Shown piece after piece: positions 20,810-32,301 of a DNA stretch of 64,000 nucleotides (positions are counted from its first letter, which is position 1; every line of letters starts with the position of its first letter). The translations under genes and the position numbers were made by a program. Source of the stretch: Synanceia verrucosa (lineage: Eukaryota > Chordata > Actinopteri > Perciformes > Synanceiidae); assembly GCA_029721515.1 (NCBI GenBank), contig CM056561.1, positions 14,026,501 to 14,090,500 on the forward strand, read 5' to 3'. A model generated the notes under the pieces. It was not told the origin of the DNA and searched no databases. It saw only the letters and a program-made list of their open reading frames with translations.

Positions 20810-23320
20810 CCTTGTTGATTTTAGAGTGTAAGTGTCTGAGAGAGATTGAGAGGGAGAATGTGCATGCCAGATTTTGATGATAGACATATTTTGGGCGTTT
20901 CCCATATTGGTCACTGCAACAGCTGGTGGTCCCTTATGTTACATTCTTCTGTGTGTGTGCGCACGCGTCTGTGTGTGTATGTAATGGAGTGTACGAGTGA
21001 GTGGACATTCTGCAGAGTAGATGAGGAAAATGAGCAGCATTTTTTGTTTGACACTGACTAAAGCATTTTTTTATCTTTTTGTCTGACAAATATAGTACAC
21101 TTGTGTTTGACCCTTGGCCATTGACCATATGACTGCTATTTGCTGAGTAGATTGGATCCTAGACCTCAACAAGCCCTCAAAGGAGTTCAGCTGAGATTGG
21201 CAGGTCACTTTAGGATATGTAGGATATGAGTGGAATTGCCTTTACAAAATAAGTTTTTTTCCCAAATTTATTGTTTTGTCTCTGGACAGCAACCAGAAAT
21301 GTGGTCATTACAGCATGAAATGTGGTAAATAATAGAAAATCACAGTGATTCCCCTCTTAATGTCCTACTTTGATAAATGGTTCTTGGGGAACATTTAAAA
21401 GATGTTTTATGAACTCAAACATTTGTTGTGATGCATTTAAAGCTGTAATAGCATATTTACATGAAAGAAGGCATATTGCATACAGTGGAGTAAGTGTTTA
21501 GATGAAAACACGAAGATTTTGATTTAAAATTAGCAACATCCTCAAGAAACAATTTACTTTAATTGCATTAGAAGGAAATCATCTAGTACAAGAGTATGTT
21601 CAAGATCAACCTTTTTGAAATCCCTTTTCTAATCTCATAGGTCAGAAGAACTCATGTCATATTAAACCCCAAGGGTGTTTTTTTTTTTTTTTTATTATGC
21701 TGAAGCATTTCTCAGCCCCAGGACAGTTATGTATGTCCCATGCCACCAGCCCCTTGTTCCCTCAACCAACTCCCTGGAGAGCCTGCAGCCCAGGCCCTAG
21801 ACAAAGCTACACCCCCAGCTGTCTTTTTCTATATCGCTGCCTCAGGCCCTGTCCATTATAGAATCTGTTGATGTTCCTTTTGTGTGATCATTGCAAGTCA
21901 TTGCAACATCATACAACATCATATTGTTGTATTCAGCAGTTTAATGGCAATAAAGAGCTTGTATCAAAAATATTTATCTTTATCTTTGAATAAATATCTT
22001 AATTGAACTCCCGAACTTGTTAATCTGGAAGCTGCAGTGTTTTGTATGTAATGTTTAATAGTGATAGACCAGTACAACTATTCATGAGAATATCTTGGCT
22101 GGACTACTGTTGTCAGTGATATAGGCTAAGTATTTGAAATGAACATGATTTCTCAGGGCCATTTTATGATTAATTTAAATAAATTTCTTACATACAGTTC
22201 CTTTAATATTTGAAATATGTTTTCTTAAGTAAAAATCATCACTGATGACCTTGCAATGGCTGATAGTGACCAGGGGCAGCACCTGGGATGCAAAGCAAAC
22301 ATCAAATTGAATAGATGTTGCAATTCTGTCTACATTTGAGCCCTTGCTGCTCAGAGTGCCAGGCAGTTACACATGTGGGCCCAGTTGCTGTTGGCCAGAA
22401 ATATAACCCCTACTCCCCACTAAGCTTCTGCATATGACACCCAGCCCAGACAGTTGCTTTTTAAACTAGTAGAACTACACTAGGCATCTGACTAACTCAC
22501 AGGTGGAACATTCTCTGTCTTGAAGGAATCTCAAATGTTGGTCTGCAGAGTTTCAATTTTGAGTTGTGACATTGGTGATATCGGTAACAGTCACAAATGT
22601 CCTCAATGTAATCCTAAAAATGATACACTGACTTTTGATATATTCCATTATTCATTTTTGACACCTTGCTTGAATTAAGTACTTATGCTAACAAAGACTC
22701 AGAATTACCAGTGGTCAATGGATGATCAATATCACTGATTACTTGTCAAGATAATATTCTGGGAATTGATTTATTAAACAAACCTGACTCAACTGCTTAA
22801 TTTCATTCTCAATCAAGCTAATGGGTTTGGGATTTATACACACAGAAAGCAGGTCCAGAGGCTACTGCTTATTGCTATTGTCTACAGGCACTCATCCTCA
22901 TGTTTATTGGCAGTGGAGGGTATTTTGAGAGTGTTAGATGAGATCCTATCAGACAGAGGATGGGTTAAATCCCCTCATGCTTCTCAGGATAAGTTTGTTT
23001 GCATTTACTTTTCTGTGTTAAACAGTGATGCTAATTCTGTTATATGACCAATGACTACTACATCCAGTGTAAGACATCACTTTCATTTCATCACCACAAT
23101 CATTCTCACTTCTTTAAAGCGTCTTGTATTTTAAAAGGAAGTGTTTACCCTCTCTGTATTTATTTTTTTATGCTGTGATGATGTCTACTCAGATCTCCCA
23201 CAAATTAATGAAAAGCTAAGGGAAAGTAATAAGGTTGAAGGTTAAATCATATTACCTCCAGTGCAATTCTGGCCACAGAGTATGAAGTTCATTCTGTGTC
23301 TGAGGTAGATTATGGCTATT
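20810..23320. other. intergenic, microsatellite and poly-T only
   Basis: Contains a GT-rich run near 20943-20980 and a T tract near 21678-21695. No gene, RNA or transposon that I can name is present. Confidence 0.45.
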
Positions 23321-23333
23321 GGTTATTTGATAG

Positions 23334-23950
23334 GGCAGCACGGTGGTGTAGTGGATAGCACTGTTGCCGGTTTCCTGTCTACAAATATACTAGACAAAAA
23401 GCCAGTATGTTGTTGGCTTCTCCGTATCTGGGGACTGTTACAACTACCACTTTAAAATGGTGAAATGACTCATTCATTCTCTCGGACTTTGATGAATTCT
23501 TTTCAATCTGGAAAGTGCAGAGGAGCTGCACAATTGACAAGTGCCTGAGAAAGTTACCATTCTGCAAAAGTAGTGCACAGTTAGTACTGCAGAACTTAAA
23601 ATTGTAAATTTTGCATTATTATTATCAATAATATATAATGATAATTAACAACGGCGGCACGGTGGTGTAGCGGTTAGCACTGTTGCCTCACAGCAAGGAG
23701 GTACCAGGTTCGAATCCCAGGCACGGGGCCATTCTGTGTGGAGTTTGCATGTTCTCCCTGTGTCTCCCACCATCCAAAAATATGGATGACTAATTTAAAT
23801 TGACCGTAAGTGTGAGTGGTTGTCTGGCTCTATGTGCCCTGCAATGAGGTGGTGACTTGTCAGTCAGTCTGCCTTCTGCCCTCAGACAGGTGGGATAGGC
23901 TCCAGCCCCCCTGTGACCCTATGAGGATAAGCTGTATATAATGGATGGAT
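23334..23950 (+). mobile_element. SINE split by a 284-bp foreign block
   Basis: A 13-bp perfect target duplication, GGTTATTTGATAG, flanks the whole (23321-23333 and 23951-23963). Inside are a 35-bp SINE head (23334-23368), then a 284-bp non-SINE block, then a second SINE head and the complete SINE body (23653-23950) with B box GGTTCGAATCCC and a GGAT tail. The two heads differ at about three positions. Confidence 0.85.
23369..23652. repeat. 284-bp block duplicated at 44451-44734
   Basis: The segment beginning GGTTTCCTGTCTACAAATA and ending ATGATAATTAACAAC appears, as far as I can read without mismatch, at a constant offset of 21082 bases in both places. In each case a SINE head follows directly. 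It has no recognisable coding content; the 62-codon antisense frame in it is identical in both copies only because the DNA is. Confidence 0.88.
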
Positions 23951-24005
23951 GGTTATTTGATAGCTTTACACACAAACCCATTGTACTTTTTGTTATATCA
24001 AAAGT

Positions 24006-24360
24006 AGGGATGTCCGATAATATCAGCCCTGCAATTTTATCGGCCGATATTGACATAAAAATTTAATATCGGGAAATATACCCTGTCAGTTTTGAAGCTT
24101 CATTTGTTGCACTTGAAAGGAGGGCTATGTTGACTACCAATTTGGACTGAAGCAGTTGAACTTTTTTTGTGGTTTTATTTGCACTCTTTTCTTAGTCACA
24201 GTGGATTGAGCACAATTATGATAAAACTTTTTTCATCCCGAAGGAAATTCTTTCACAACAATTGCCATTCATAGTAATAAGTAAGGAAAAATAAAGAAAT
24301 TTAAAACGTATGTACAGCACAGAATTGCAAAATAGGCTAGTGCAAAACTGACAATATGAA
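24006..24360. mobile_element. end of a hAT-like element (TAGGGATGTCCGATA) with retroposon tail
   Basis: Starts TAGGGATGTCCGATAATATC, the terminus type of a widespread fish hAT-like family. About 24215-24360 resembles a retroposon 3' tail (TTTTTTCATCCCGAAGGAAA). The far end is not clearly found; CATATCGGTATCC near 24985 may belong to it. Confidence 0.5.
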
Positions 24361-24361
24361 C

Positions 24362-24711
24362 ATCCATCCATCCATTATCTACCACTTATCCTCATAGGGT
24401 TGCGGGGGGGGCTGGAGCCTATCCCAGCTGTCTTAGGGCGGAAGGCAGGGTACACCCTGGACAAGTCGCCACCTCATCGCAGGGCACATAGAGACAGACA
24501 ACCACTCACATTCACACCTACGGTCAATTTAAATTGACCAATTAACCTAATCCCCATACATGTTTTTGGATGGTGGGAGGAAGCCGGAGTACCCACGCAG
24601 ACACGGGGAGAACATGCAAACTCCACACAGAAAGGTGCTGGGCCCGGGATTCGAACCCGGTACCTTTTTGCTGTGAGGCGACAGTGCTAGCCACTACACC
24701 ACCGTGCCGCC
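24362..24711 (-). mobile_element. tRNA-derived SINE, full length
   Basis: Minus-strand copy with head GGCGGCACGGTGGTGTAGTG, B box GGGTTCGAATCCCGG and a GGATGGATGG tail. The duplication ACAATATGAAC flanks it near 24351-24361 and 24712-24722. It is the best-preserved SINE in the window. Confidence 0.92.
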
Positions 24712-25300
24712 ACAATATGAACAATATAACAATATACAAAAACTATGAGAACACAAGAATATATTCAAGATGGCGATTCAGAATCTGGTCATTCGTGGAT
24801 CCCAGTCAGTAAGCTAATGCACTTCCAAAAGATGGGAGTTTACCACAGCTTAAGCTGGTGTCTTATTTTGTTTACATTTGGAAAGCCATGTTGCATTGAT
24901 GAATGTATCCAGTAGGGCATCACAGGTAGTCATAATGTGTTAATTCCACAACAGGAGATATAGTTTTAGTGAAAAAAACATGCACATATCGGTATCCATT
25001 GACATCGAAAGTGTAAATAAATAATACTGAATGATACTGTTAGCTATATTGGACTACTATCAAGCTGATGGACACAAGAACCAACATAAACCAATTTTTA
25101 ACTTTTCATTTAATATCTCGATGAACAAAAATGTATGATTTTATCACCCATTAACCCAACGGCAACCTCCAGGTCTGAAAAGAATTTAAGGTGTTTATCA
25201 TCATATAAACAGTAAGGCAATGTGTTTCCCTGTACAATGAAATACTACCTTTGCTATCCATGATGATTACTGAGCAATAAAGTGTAAAAATAGATAAAAA

Positions 25301-27672
25301 CGGGGCGGATCTAGAAAAATATTTATGGGGTGGCGAGAGGGGGACAAGGATTTTTGAGGGGTGGCAACATATGGCAGATGTATGTATACTGAAATTAATC
25401 ACAGCAAACTCCTGTAGAGGACACTTTCACCAAAATCACCACTTTTTGTCCAGATTCTGTTTGTTTTGCTCTCTAATCTCAATGGTCTCCACTTCCTGCT
25501 TGTGGTGTGGTGTATACCATCACTTTAAGATCCGACTACAAATCCCAGAAGCCCCAAAATTACTCACAGTCTGTGTGAGAGTGTGATTGGTGACCCACTG
25601 CAGAAAAAAACACTTTGATGGTGAAATACATCAATGGCACTCAAAGAGCTAAAGGTGATATTAGATTTTCAAATATATAACCACAGAAATTGTAAAAGTG
25701 CATCTCACCATTTAACAGCTTTGTAAAGGCACACCACTGAGCAATACATGAAGCTGTCATGCCTATAACAGCTGAATTCTGCGATTTCCATGTTGCTCAG
25801 CAAAACGTTTCACAAATTTATCTAGATCTAATGCTTTTGTTTTAACTTCCTGTTAACTTTCTTTGACCATTGTAGCCAAGCACTCAGGTATTTCATTCTG
25901 TATTGTTTTACTGGTGTATTTTGCATTTTTAGCTTGCTGTTCAGTCTTTTTTTAACGATGGGGTTATGCTTACTGAGCAAGTCCAACATAGACAGAAAAA
26001 CACTGTTTTTTTCTGAGTCAAGAGACTCCCTGTGACCCCGTTATGCTATGATTTCTATGGCTGTTAGAACTAATATTTCAGCTAATGTTTTAATGTAGTA
26101 TTGATTTTCAGCCACCTGTTTCTTTCTTTGCTCATCCATTAGTCCAGATATTGAGGTATTTTTATCCACAATTTTCTTGTTCTCTGTCCATGCAAACATT
26201 GTGTTTACATGGCTTTCAGATCTGGCATGAGAACAGAAACCACTGTCTGTCATCATAGCCTTTTTCCAGTTCCGATAACCTTCGAATTAGGTAAAAACAG
26301 TTCTTGGGGCATTGGGGAGGGAAAAATGCCTACAGGCAAAACAGTAAGCTGCATCTTTCGATAGGGAATATTCCAACCAGGGATGAGATTTATACCAGTC
26401 ATTACAGAAACTTCTCCTGGCTCCTCCCTGGAGGGTCTTTGGGAAAGTCTCTCTTGTTGGCTGTGCTGGCACCTCACACCTGGACTTGGAAACATCTAGA
26501 AGATGGAGGGGAGTAAAGATTCAAACTGCATTACAACTGAAATAATTCTACAATATAACTACTAATAAAATCAATTTGGAACTATCATTGGTTATTTATA
26601 ACCATCAGTGTGCCAATACACACATTTTAGTCTGGGAGCGTATTTTATTTTTCATTTGTTTAATTTTTGAATTTAACCTGAGCAATAAATCTAAAAAGGC
26701 ATCATACACAAAATATTAAATCTCTGTCCCCATCTCATCTGATTTCACCCTGTAAAGTTTCCTCAAGTATTCATATTTAAGCAAAAGTGAATCTTTATAT
26801 TTATTTGGAGAAGTCTAAGCAATGTCTCTTAAAAAACACTTTCCAGCAAACTGTTTTTGTCATTGTTGTGCTTATGTAACTTAGTGTACTATGCAGCAAC
26901 AGGTTCCATACCATGTGGAGCAGCTTTACTGGAGATATCTGATGATGGCTCAGGCTCTCTCCTTTCACTCTCTGAGCCCTGCATGTTCTCTCTTTCTCCC
27001 TCCTCATCTTGTTGATGCTCTCCCTCCTCTGGTGCTCTCCCTCCTCCTCCTCCTGTCCCTGGTCACCTTCACCTTGCCTTGTATTGTCTCTCTCTCACAT
27101 TTCTGATGCCCTCTTTTCTCTCCTTCCAGTTCATCTTTTTCTTGTCTCTTTCCTTCCACCTCTCTCTCTTCTGCATCATCTTGTTTGTCTACCTTGCTCA
27201 GTTGTTCATTTTCTGTTTCTCCCACCTTTTTCTTTGTTGTGAAAAAACTACAAATGCTGCCTTTCCTTTTAATTTCTGCAAAATTTAAAGTAATTTACTA
27301 TGGTTATGTCACATGTAGCTGCTATCAAATCAGTATTGCAACTGCACTAGCATTGTGCTTTCATTATAATCAAATTTCTTGACAGATAATGAATCAGCTT
27401 TTACCTTGTTCCTCCTGTGTCTCCTTTGGTTTGGACTCCTGGCTCGCTCACTTTTTCCAAACAAATCAGTCAGTTGCCCCGCAGGTATGGCCACTGCCTC
27501 TGATGTTTTCTCGTGCTGCATTCAGTGCAGTCGGACATTGGAAAATCACGCTCTTAAATGTTAAATCGGCCGTAACTTTTCTTTTAATTCATCGCTGCCA
27601 GATGGGGTGGCAATTGGAGTGGCAAGCCTGTCATTTAGGGTGGCATTTGCCACCCCAGTAGATCCACCCCTG
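25301..27672 (-). mobile_element. hAT-superfamily transposon, about 2.4 kb, decayed
   Basis: Flanked by a perfect 8-bp target duplication GATAAAAA (25293-25300 and 27673-27680). The ends are CGGGGCGGATCTA and, reversed, CAGGGGTGGATCTA. Minus-strand frames in 26515-26041 encode part of the transposase N-terminal region. No complete DDE/dimerisation region is visible, so it looks internally deleted. A polypurine/polypyrimidine tract at 26940-27240 carries an acidic/basic low-complexity frame. Confidence 0.85.
26041..26515 (-). pseudogene. hAT transposase fragment with TTF-type zinc finger
   Basis: Overlapping minus-strand frames read RSFCNDWYKSHPWLEYSLSK followed by DAAYCFACRHFSLPN, then in another frame FCSHARSESHVNTMFAW and QVAENQYYIKTLAEILVL. 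This order (Trp-rich start, C-x2-C, later H-x-S-x-x-H, then a helical VAENRxYIKT-like segment) is that of TTF-type zinc-finger hAT transposases and the related ZMYM/DUF4371 proteins. At least two frameshifts separate the parts and the catalytic domain is absent. Confidence 0.72.
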
Positions 27673-27680
27673 GATAAAAA

Positions 27681-27960
27681 GAAGAACTTGAAGACAAATA
27701 AGGCAGCAATGTGATAAAAAAGATAATGTGCACTGTACAAAAATACAGGCTGTACAAAGAGGAATTGTAATGTGCAATATTGGGCATGTGCAATTGAGCT
27801 GATATGTGCAATATTGAGCAGCAGTAGTCCATGGTTGAGGACTCCTGTCAGCTGTTATGGAGTCTGATGGCAGAGGGAAAGAAAGAGTTTTCAGTCTGGA
27901 GGTTCTACATTTCACAAGACTGTACCTCCAATCTGAAGTTACAAAGGAGCAGCCAGGGTA
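27681..27960 (-). mobile_element. LINE 3'-end fragment
   Basis: On the minus strand the frame ending ...TLSFPLPSDSITADRS corresponds to the last residues of CR1/Rex-type LINE ORF2 (pattern FFPLAIRLLN), followed by its 3' UTR. It directly abuts the hAT element. Short and truncated. Confidence 0.6.
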
Positions 27961-27970
27961 TTCTTTAAAT

Positions 27971-28474
27971 CAGGGGCGTCAAACTAACTTTTAGTTCATG
28001 GGCCACGTTTGATCTCAAATGGGTCGGACCATTTCCAGCAGTGCATAATAATAATCTTTCAATAATAACACATCCAAATATTTCCCTTTCTCATAGTGTG
28101 AAGTTTATTTTGAAAATGTTAATAATTAATGAAAAAACAATCCACAAATCAGATGATGAGCAGCTTGAGATGTCGTCAAATTTGCCACCAAATCATTCTT
28201 CTTTTCTGTCCTAAGTTCTTGAATATTTTGTCATCTGATAGACGCTGTGAGTATTATCGCTGAGCACAGAAAAGTGGAGTCAGCACACCGAGCATGTAGA
28301 ACTTGGTATATTTTTCTTGGAAAACCCTTCTCTTGTCAGTGTTGTGTCACACAGCCTGGATGTAATTTTTACGAAAAAATTGGAAGTAAAGACATCCAGT
28401 CATCCAATGGGTCGGATTGTACCCTGTGGTGGGCCAGTTCTGGGCCTTGGGCCATATGTTTGACACACAGTTCA
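27971..28474. mobile_element. hAT-type MITE with CAGGGGCGTCAAACT end
   Basis: Starts CAGGGGCGTCAAACTAAC and ends near GTTTGACACACAG. The 8-bp flanks are CTTTAAAT and GTTTAAAT, one mismatch. The interior has no coding capacity. The end sequence is typical of vertebrate Charlie-like hAT relics. Confidence 0.65.
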
Positions 28475-28827
28475 GTTTAAATCAGAACCCCCCTTGATGT
28501 CGGATCTCAACATGGAAAGTCGGATTAATCTCACCATCCCGACAGATTGTGTTATCTGCTATTGACGTAAACAGTAGCTACATTTTTTGTATGTCTTTAA
28601 GGCTGGAAGCGCTGGGAGCACTAAACTTTGAGATTATGATTATCTGAGATCCAAGGTCTGACTTCCAGTGAACATAGGTAAATGCTCACTCCCCAGGGTA
28701 ATGGGTAAAGAGTAACGGGTTGCATTTTGTGCCTGTTGATCAACATCAGACCATGGTCTAGTCTAGTATGTCTGCCATGATAAAGGCCAAGTTATCCAAA
28801 AATAACTTATTGAGTTGATAATAATAA

Positions 28828-29290
28828 TAGGGCTGGGTATCGATTCAGATTACCCAGATCGATTCAATTTGATATTTCAAGGTCCCGATTCGATTCGATC
28901 CACGATTCGATCAGATTCGATTCAATATCGATTCAGTCAGGGATATTTCAGTTAAAATAAATGCTCTGTTATTTTCGTGCCGAATCTGCCGACTGTGTTT
29001 CCAGGTGATCAAATAGTGAAATAGTTGCGGAGATTCGTCGTATTGTCGCTGTATTTTATCTTCCCATTGTATACTTTGCATACTGATTCTTTTTTGTCCA
29101 ACTCGTCATTTTCTTCCAACTTCTTAAATGCAAAATGCATCCAAACATCAGCTCTTAAACTCGTCGGCGGTGCCTGGAGAGGTGGACCCGCTTCTGCCAT
29201 GTTTATTTGACTGCTGGCAGTGACATCTCACGAGATCTTGTTCCTTGGAAAGCGGTAGAAAGCAGCACTAAACACTGATCACTGATTCAA
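28828..29290. mobile_element. TAGGGCTGGGTATCG hAT-like element, one end clear
   Basis: The left end TAGGGCTGGGTATCGATTC is clear. The interior matches, in reverse orientation, the complete element at 40311-40743 (for example TTTTTTGTCCAAC and TCATTTTCTTCCAACTTCTT). The right end is diverged or lost. An AP-rich frame on it has no known domain. Confidence 0.6.
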
Positions 29291-29570
29291 ATGCTTTGTG
29301 CGACCTGTTTGATCACGGCAGTCTCAAACTCTGCCACATTTCTGTGATCCGGTTGGCCGTGAGCCACAATTAAAACGTGTGCTCATACATAATAGAAACA
29401 TAATATTTGTCAACTTTTGTCATATGAAGTGCACACACTTCCTGAAATTTGTAATGCCTATATATACAACATAAGACTATCAAATGAATATCAGATTTTT
29501 TACCTAATAATACCTAATATCTAATATTGGTATTGACCTCAGAAATCCAGTATCAGGTGGGCTCTTTATC

Positions 29571-29830
29571 TCATTGCTGACTGACTCATTGAGGACCCAG
29601 TGTTTTGCAAGATTAGCAAGCAGAATACCACAATCTGGAGAGAGTAGAGGCCACTTTCACCAAAATCGCCACTTTTTGTCCAGAATCCATACGTTTTGCT
29701 CTCTAAAAGCAATCGTTTCCACTTACTGCTTTGATCTCTGTGGCGTATATCAACTCTTTATGTCCCAACTACAAATCACAGAAGCCCCGAAATTACTGAC
29801 AGGCTGCAGGAGACCACGATCAAAAAAAAC
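29571..29830 (+). mobile_element. fragment of the same hAT family as 25301-27672
   Basis: About 200 bases match 25404-25615 (GGCCACTTTCACCAAAATCG against GGACACTTTCACCAAAATCA, then CCACTTTTTGTCCAGA and ACAAATCACAGAAGCCCC). Only this internal part is present. Confidence 0.7.
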
Positions 29831-30635
29831 AAACAAACGGCAAAAGCCGTTAATGGCTTAGTGGTTAGTGGTTAGTGGTTGGCTCGTTAGTGGTCAGCAA
29901 TTCAGGTCATGACATATACTGTTTAAAAAGGTGAAATCATTTCCTAAAACAGCAGGGCTCTGTAGATTTTGCAAACATACTTTTGAACACTTGCAACTGA
30001 GTGCTGTGCTGTAGTGGTGATAACCCAATTTATTGTTTTTCAAACTTGTTTCAATGATTTTAATGTTTCCATGGTAAACCCACAAGGACAGGGTTATTCA
30101 ACTGGAATTCAAAAAGGTCCAGTCCAAGAGAATGTATTACAGCAAAAGTCCAGAACATCGTAGTGTCTCATCTGAGTTGGATATGTTGATATACCCTAGT
30201 AATTTTGCATATAGTCAATAATCGACTATCAAATCAAATAAATTTAGTGTAATTCAAATACATTTTGACAATATTTATTGTCATTTAACATTTAAGTAAA
30301 CAAATAGATAATACTGTAGATAAGAATCATAATATGATTAATAATATGTCACTTTCCTTGTGGCTGATCATGCTGACATGGGTAATTTTTCAGTGGTTCT
30401 TCTTTTTGTTTTCCCTGAAATAAGGCTTCCCACGGCACTCATGCACTCCATCAGTAAATGATTTTTGTATTGACCCAAAATCCAAGCAGTTCTGAGGGAA
30501 CTGATTGTGCTGGGTTCCGAGACAGATCAGGCTTCAGTCGGTATGCTTTACCATAATAATTATAACATGAAAAAAAGAAGAATCAAGAAAAAAATTGCTG
30601 GTTGAATAAAAGTAACTTTAAGTCAGTTAAATATA
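29831..30635. other. intergenic with a possible hAT MITE end
   Basis: Near 30089 the text CAGGGTTATTCAACTGGAAT resembles a Charlie-type MITE terminus, but I cannot find its partner. There is a short GGTTAGTG repeat at 29860-29885. No gene is seen. Confidence 0.35.

Positions 30636-30677
<42 letters not shown>
30636..30677 (+). repeat. (GT)n(AT)n microsatellite
   Basis: About twelve GT units followed by about eight AT units, directly abutting a Tc1 element whose target is TA. Confidence 0.95.
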
Positions 30678-32289
30678 CAGTCATGGAAAAAATTATTAGA
30701 CCACCCTTGTTTTCTTCAATTTCTTGTTCATTCTAATATCTGGTACCACTAAACGTATAATACAATGAACACAACAAAAAATGCAGCTGGTCACATAATA
30801 CTTTATGTCCTATTTGACATTCTTAAGCTTAATTGATTCCCAGGGTATATAAGTGGCCATTTCATGTCACAAGCAGCACTGCACATGCAAAGGGCTAGAG
30901 TGGTTTCCTGCTTACATTCAAGCCGTAGCACAACTCATAAGTTGTCAGCTCTCACATAATGCCTAAAACAAAAGAATTATGTGAAGCAACAAAGGCAGCC
31001 ACCTTGGCACTGCTGGAAATTGGCATGAGTGAGAGACAGGTAGCGAAAAAACTGAAGATCTCCAAGACAGCCGCTCATTCCAACAAAAAAAAAAAAACAA
31101 GCTGAACATGGCACTACCAAATTGCTACCTGGCCGTGGCAGGAAACGTCTTTCTACCCCACGAGATGACCGTGCACTCATCCGTTCCTGTGTCAGGAATC
31201 GTCGTCAGACCTCCAGGGGCCTTAAAAATGAGTGGGCACTGTCGAGAAATGTGACTTGCTCGGCAAGGACAGTTCGAAACCGACTTGTTGAAGCTGGTTT
31301 GAAGTCACACAGAGCACGCAAGAAGCCCTTCATCACTGAAAGGCAGAGGAAGGCCCGGTTACTCTTTGCTCGAGACCACAAGGATTGGACTGTTGATGAT
31401 AGGGCTAAGGTTCTCTTCAGTGATGAATCCAATTTTGAATTGATGCCCACTCCAGCCAACTTACTGGTTAGGAGGAAGCCTGGAGAAGCTTACAACCCAG
31501 ACTGTCTTGCCCCTACAGTAAAACATGGGGGTGGATCAGTCATGATCTGGGGTGGTTTCAGTCTGAGTGGAACAGGGCAAATGCAATTGTGTGAAGGCCG
31601 AATGAACCAGGTCAAGTACAGGACTACCCTTGAAAACAGTCTTCTTCCATCAGCTGGAAAACTCTTTCCTGCCTCGAATGACTGGATTTTCCAACAAGAC
31701 AATGCCCCTTGCTACATGGCAAGGTCAGTTAAAGCCTGGATGGAGAACCACAACATTCGCACCATGCCTTGGCCTGCTCAATCACCAGATCTTAATCCAA
31801 TTGAAAACCTGTGGAAAATCATCAAACTCAAAATGGAGAACCACAAGCCCAAAAACAAAGAAAATTTGTTTGAATTTTTCCAACAGGAATGGGCTGCTGT
31901 GACAGCAGAACAATGTCAGAAGCTGGTGGAGAGCATGCCAAGACGCATGGCTGCAGTCATCAAAAACAATGGTTATGCAATCAAGTATTAACTCTTGTGT
32001 GTATCATGTGTTTAAAGCAAACAGAAAAGAAAACATGGAATGCTTAAAAGTAGTGTTTTTGGCGGTACAATGCCATGGCTATTGATGTAAGAATTTAAGT
32101 AATTTTGGTTATTATCAAGAAAACCATGGAAAATGAATAATCCTTAGTTCTTAAATTAAACTCTCATGAGCTATTTTTGTTGTTATCATTATAATTGTCC
32201 AAACAAATGTACCTTTAGTTGAGCCAGGCATTAAAATGAACAAGAAATTGAAGAAAACAAGGGTGGTCTAATAATTTTTTCCATGACTG
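30678..32289 (+). mobile_element. Tc1-like transposon, CAGTCATGGAAAAAATTATT family, copy A
   Basis: 1612 bp, flanked by TA. The ends are CAGTCATGGAAAAAATTATT and its complement, with perfect terminal repeats of about 38 bp. It carries one transposase gene on the plus strand. It is nearly identical to the element at 49734-51339, so both are young insertions. It lies inside an AT microsatellite. Confidence 0.95.
30959..31991 (+). pseudogene. Tc1 transposase, copy A, one homopolymer frameshift
   Basis: DDE transposase with ATG at 30959 (MPKTKELCEATKAAI) and TAA at 31989-31991. The N-terminal part has a helix-turn-helix (IGMSERQVAKKLKISKTA). An A tract at about 31085-31097 is 13 long instead of the 9 in copy B and shifts the frame. 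From 31122 on the frame is open to the end. Seen there are the GRGRKR hinge, RLSTPRDDRA, the first catalytic Asp region VLFSDESNFEL, KHGGGSVMIWGG, the second Asp in DWIFQQDNAP, and SPDLNPIENLW with the catalytic Glu. The gene is otherwise intact. Confidence 0.93.
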
Positions 32290-32301
32290 TATATATATTT
32301 A

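Noticed and set aside
23379..23567. Identical 62-codon frames at 23.4 and 44.5 kb as a duplicated small gene
   Set aside because: The identity is of the whole 284-bp block at DNA level; the frame has no domain and no start context, and lies beside SINEs.
26960..27245. Acidic/basic charged protein frames at 27.0-27.2 kb
   Set aside because: Both strands are open because of a polypurine/polypyrimidine tract; no domain visible.
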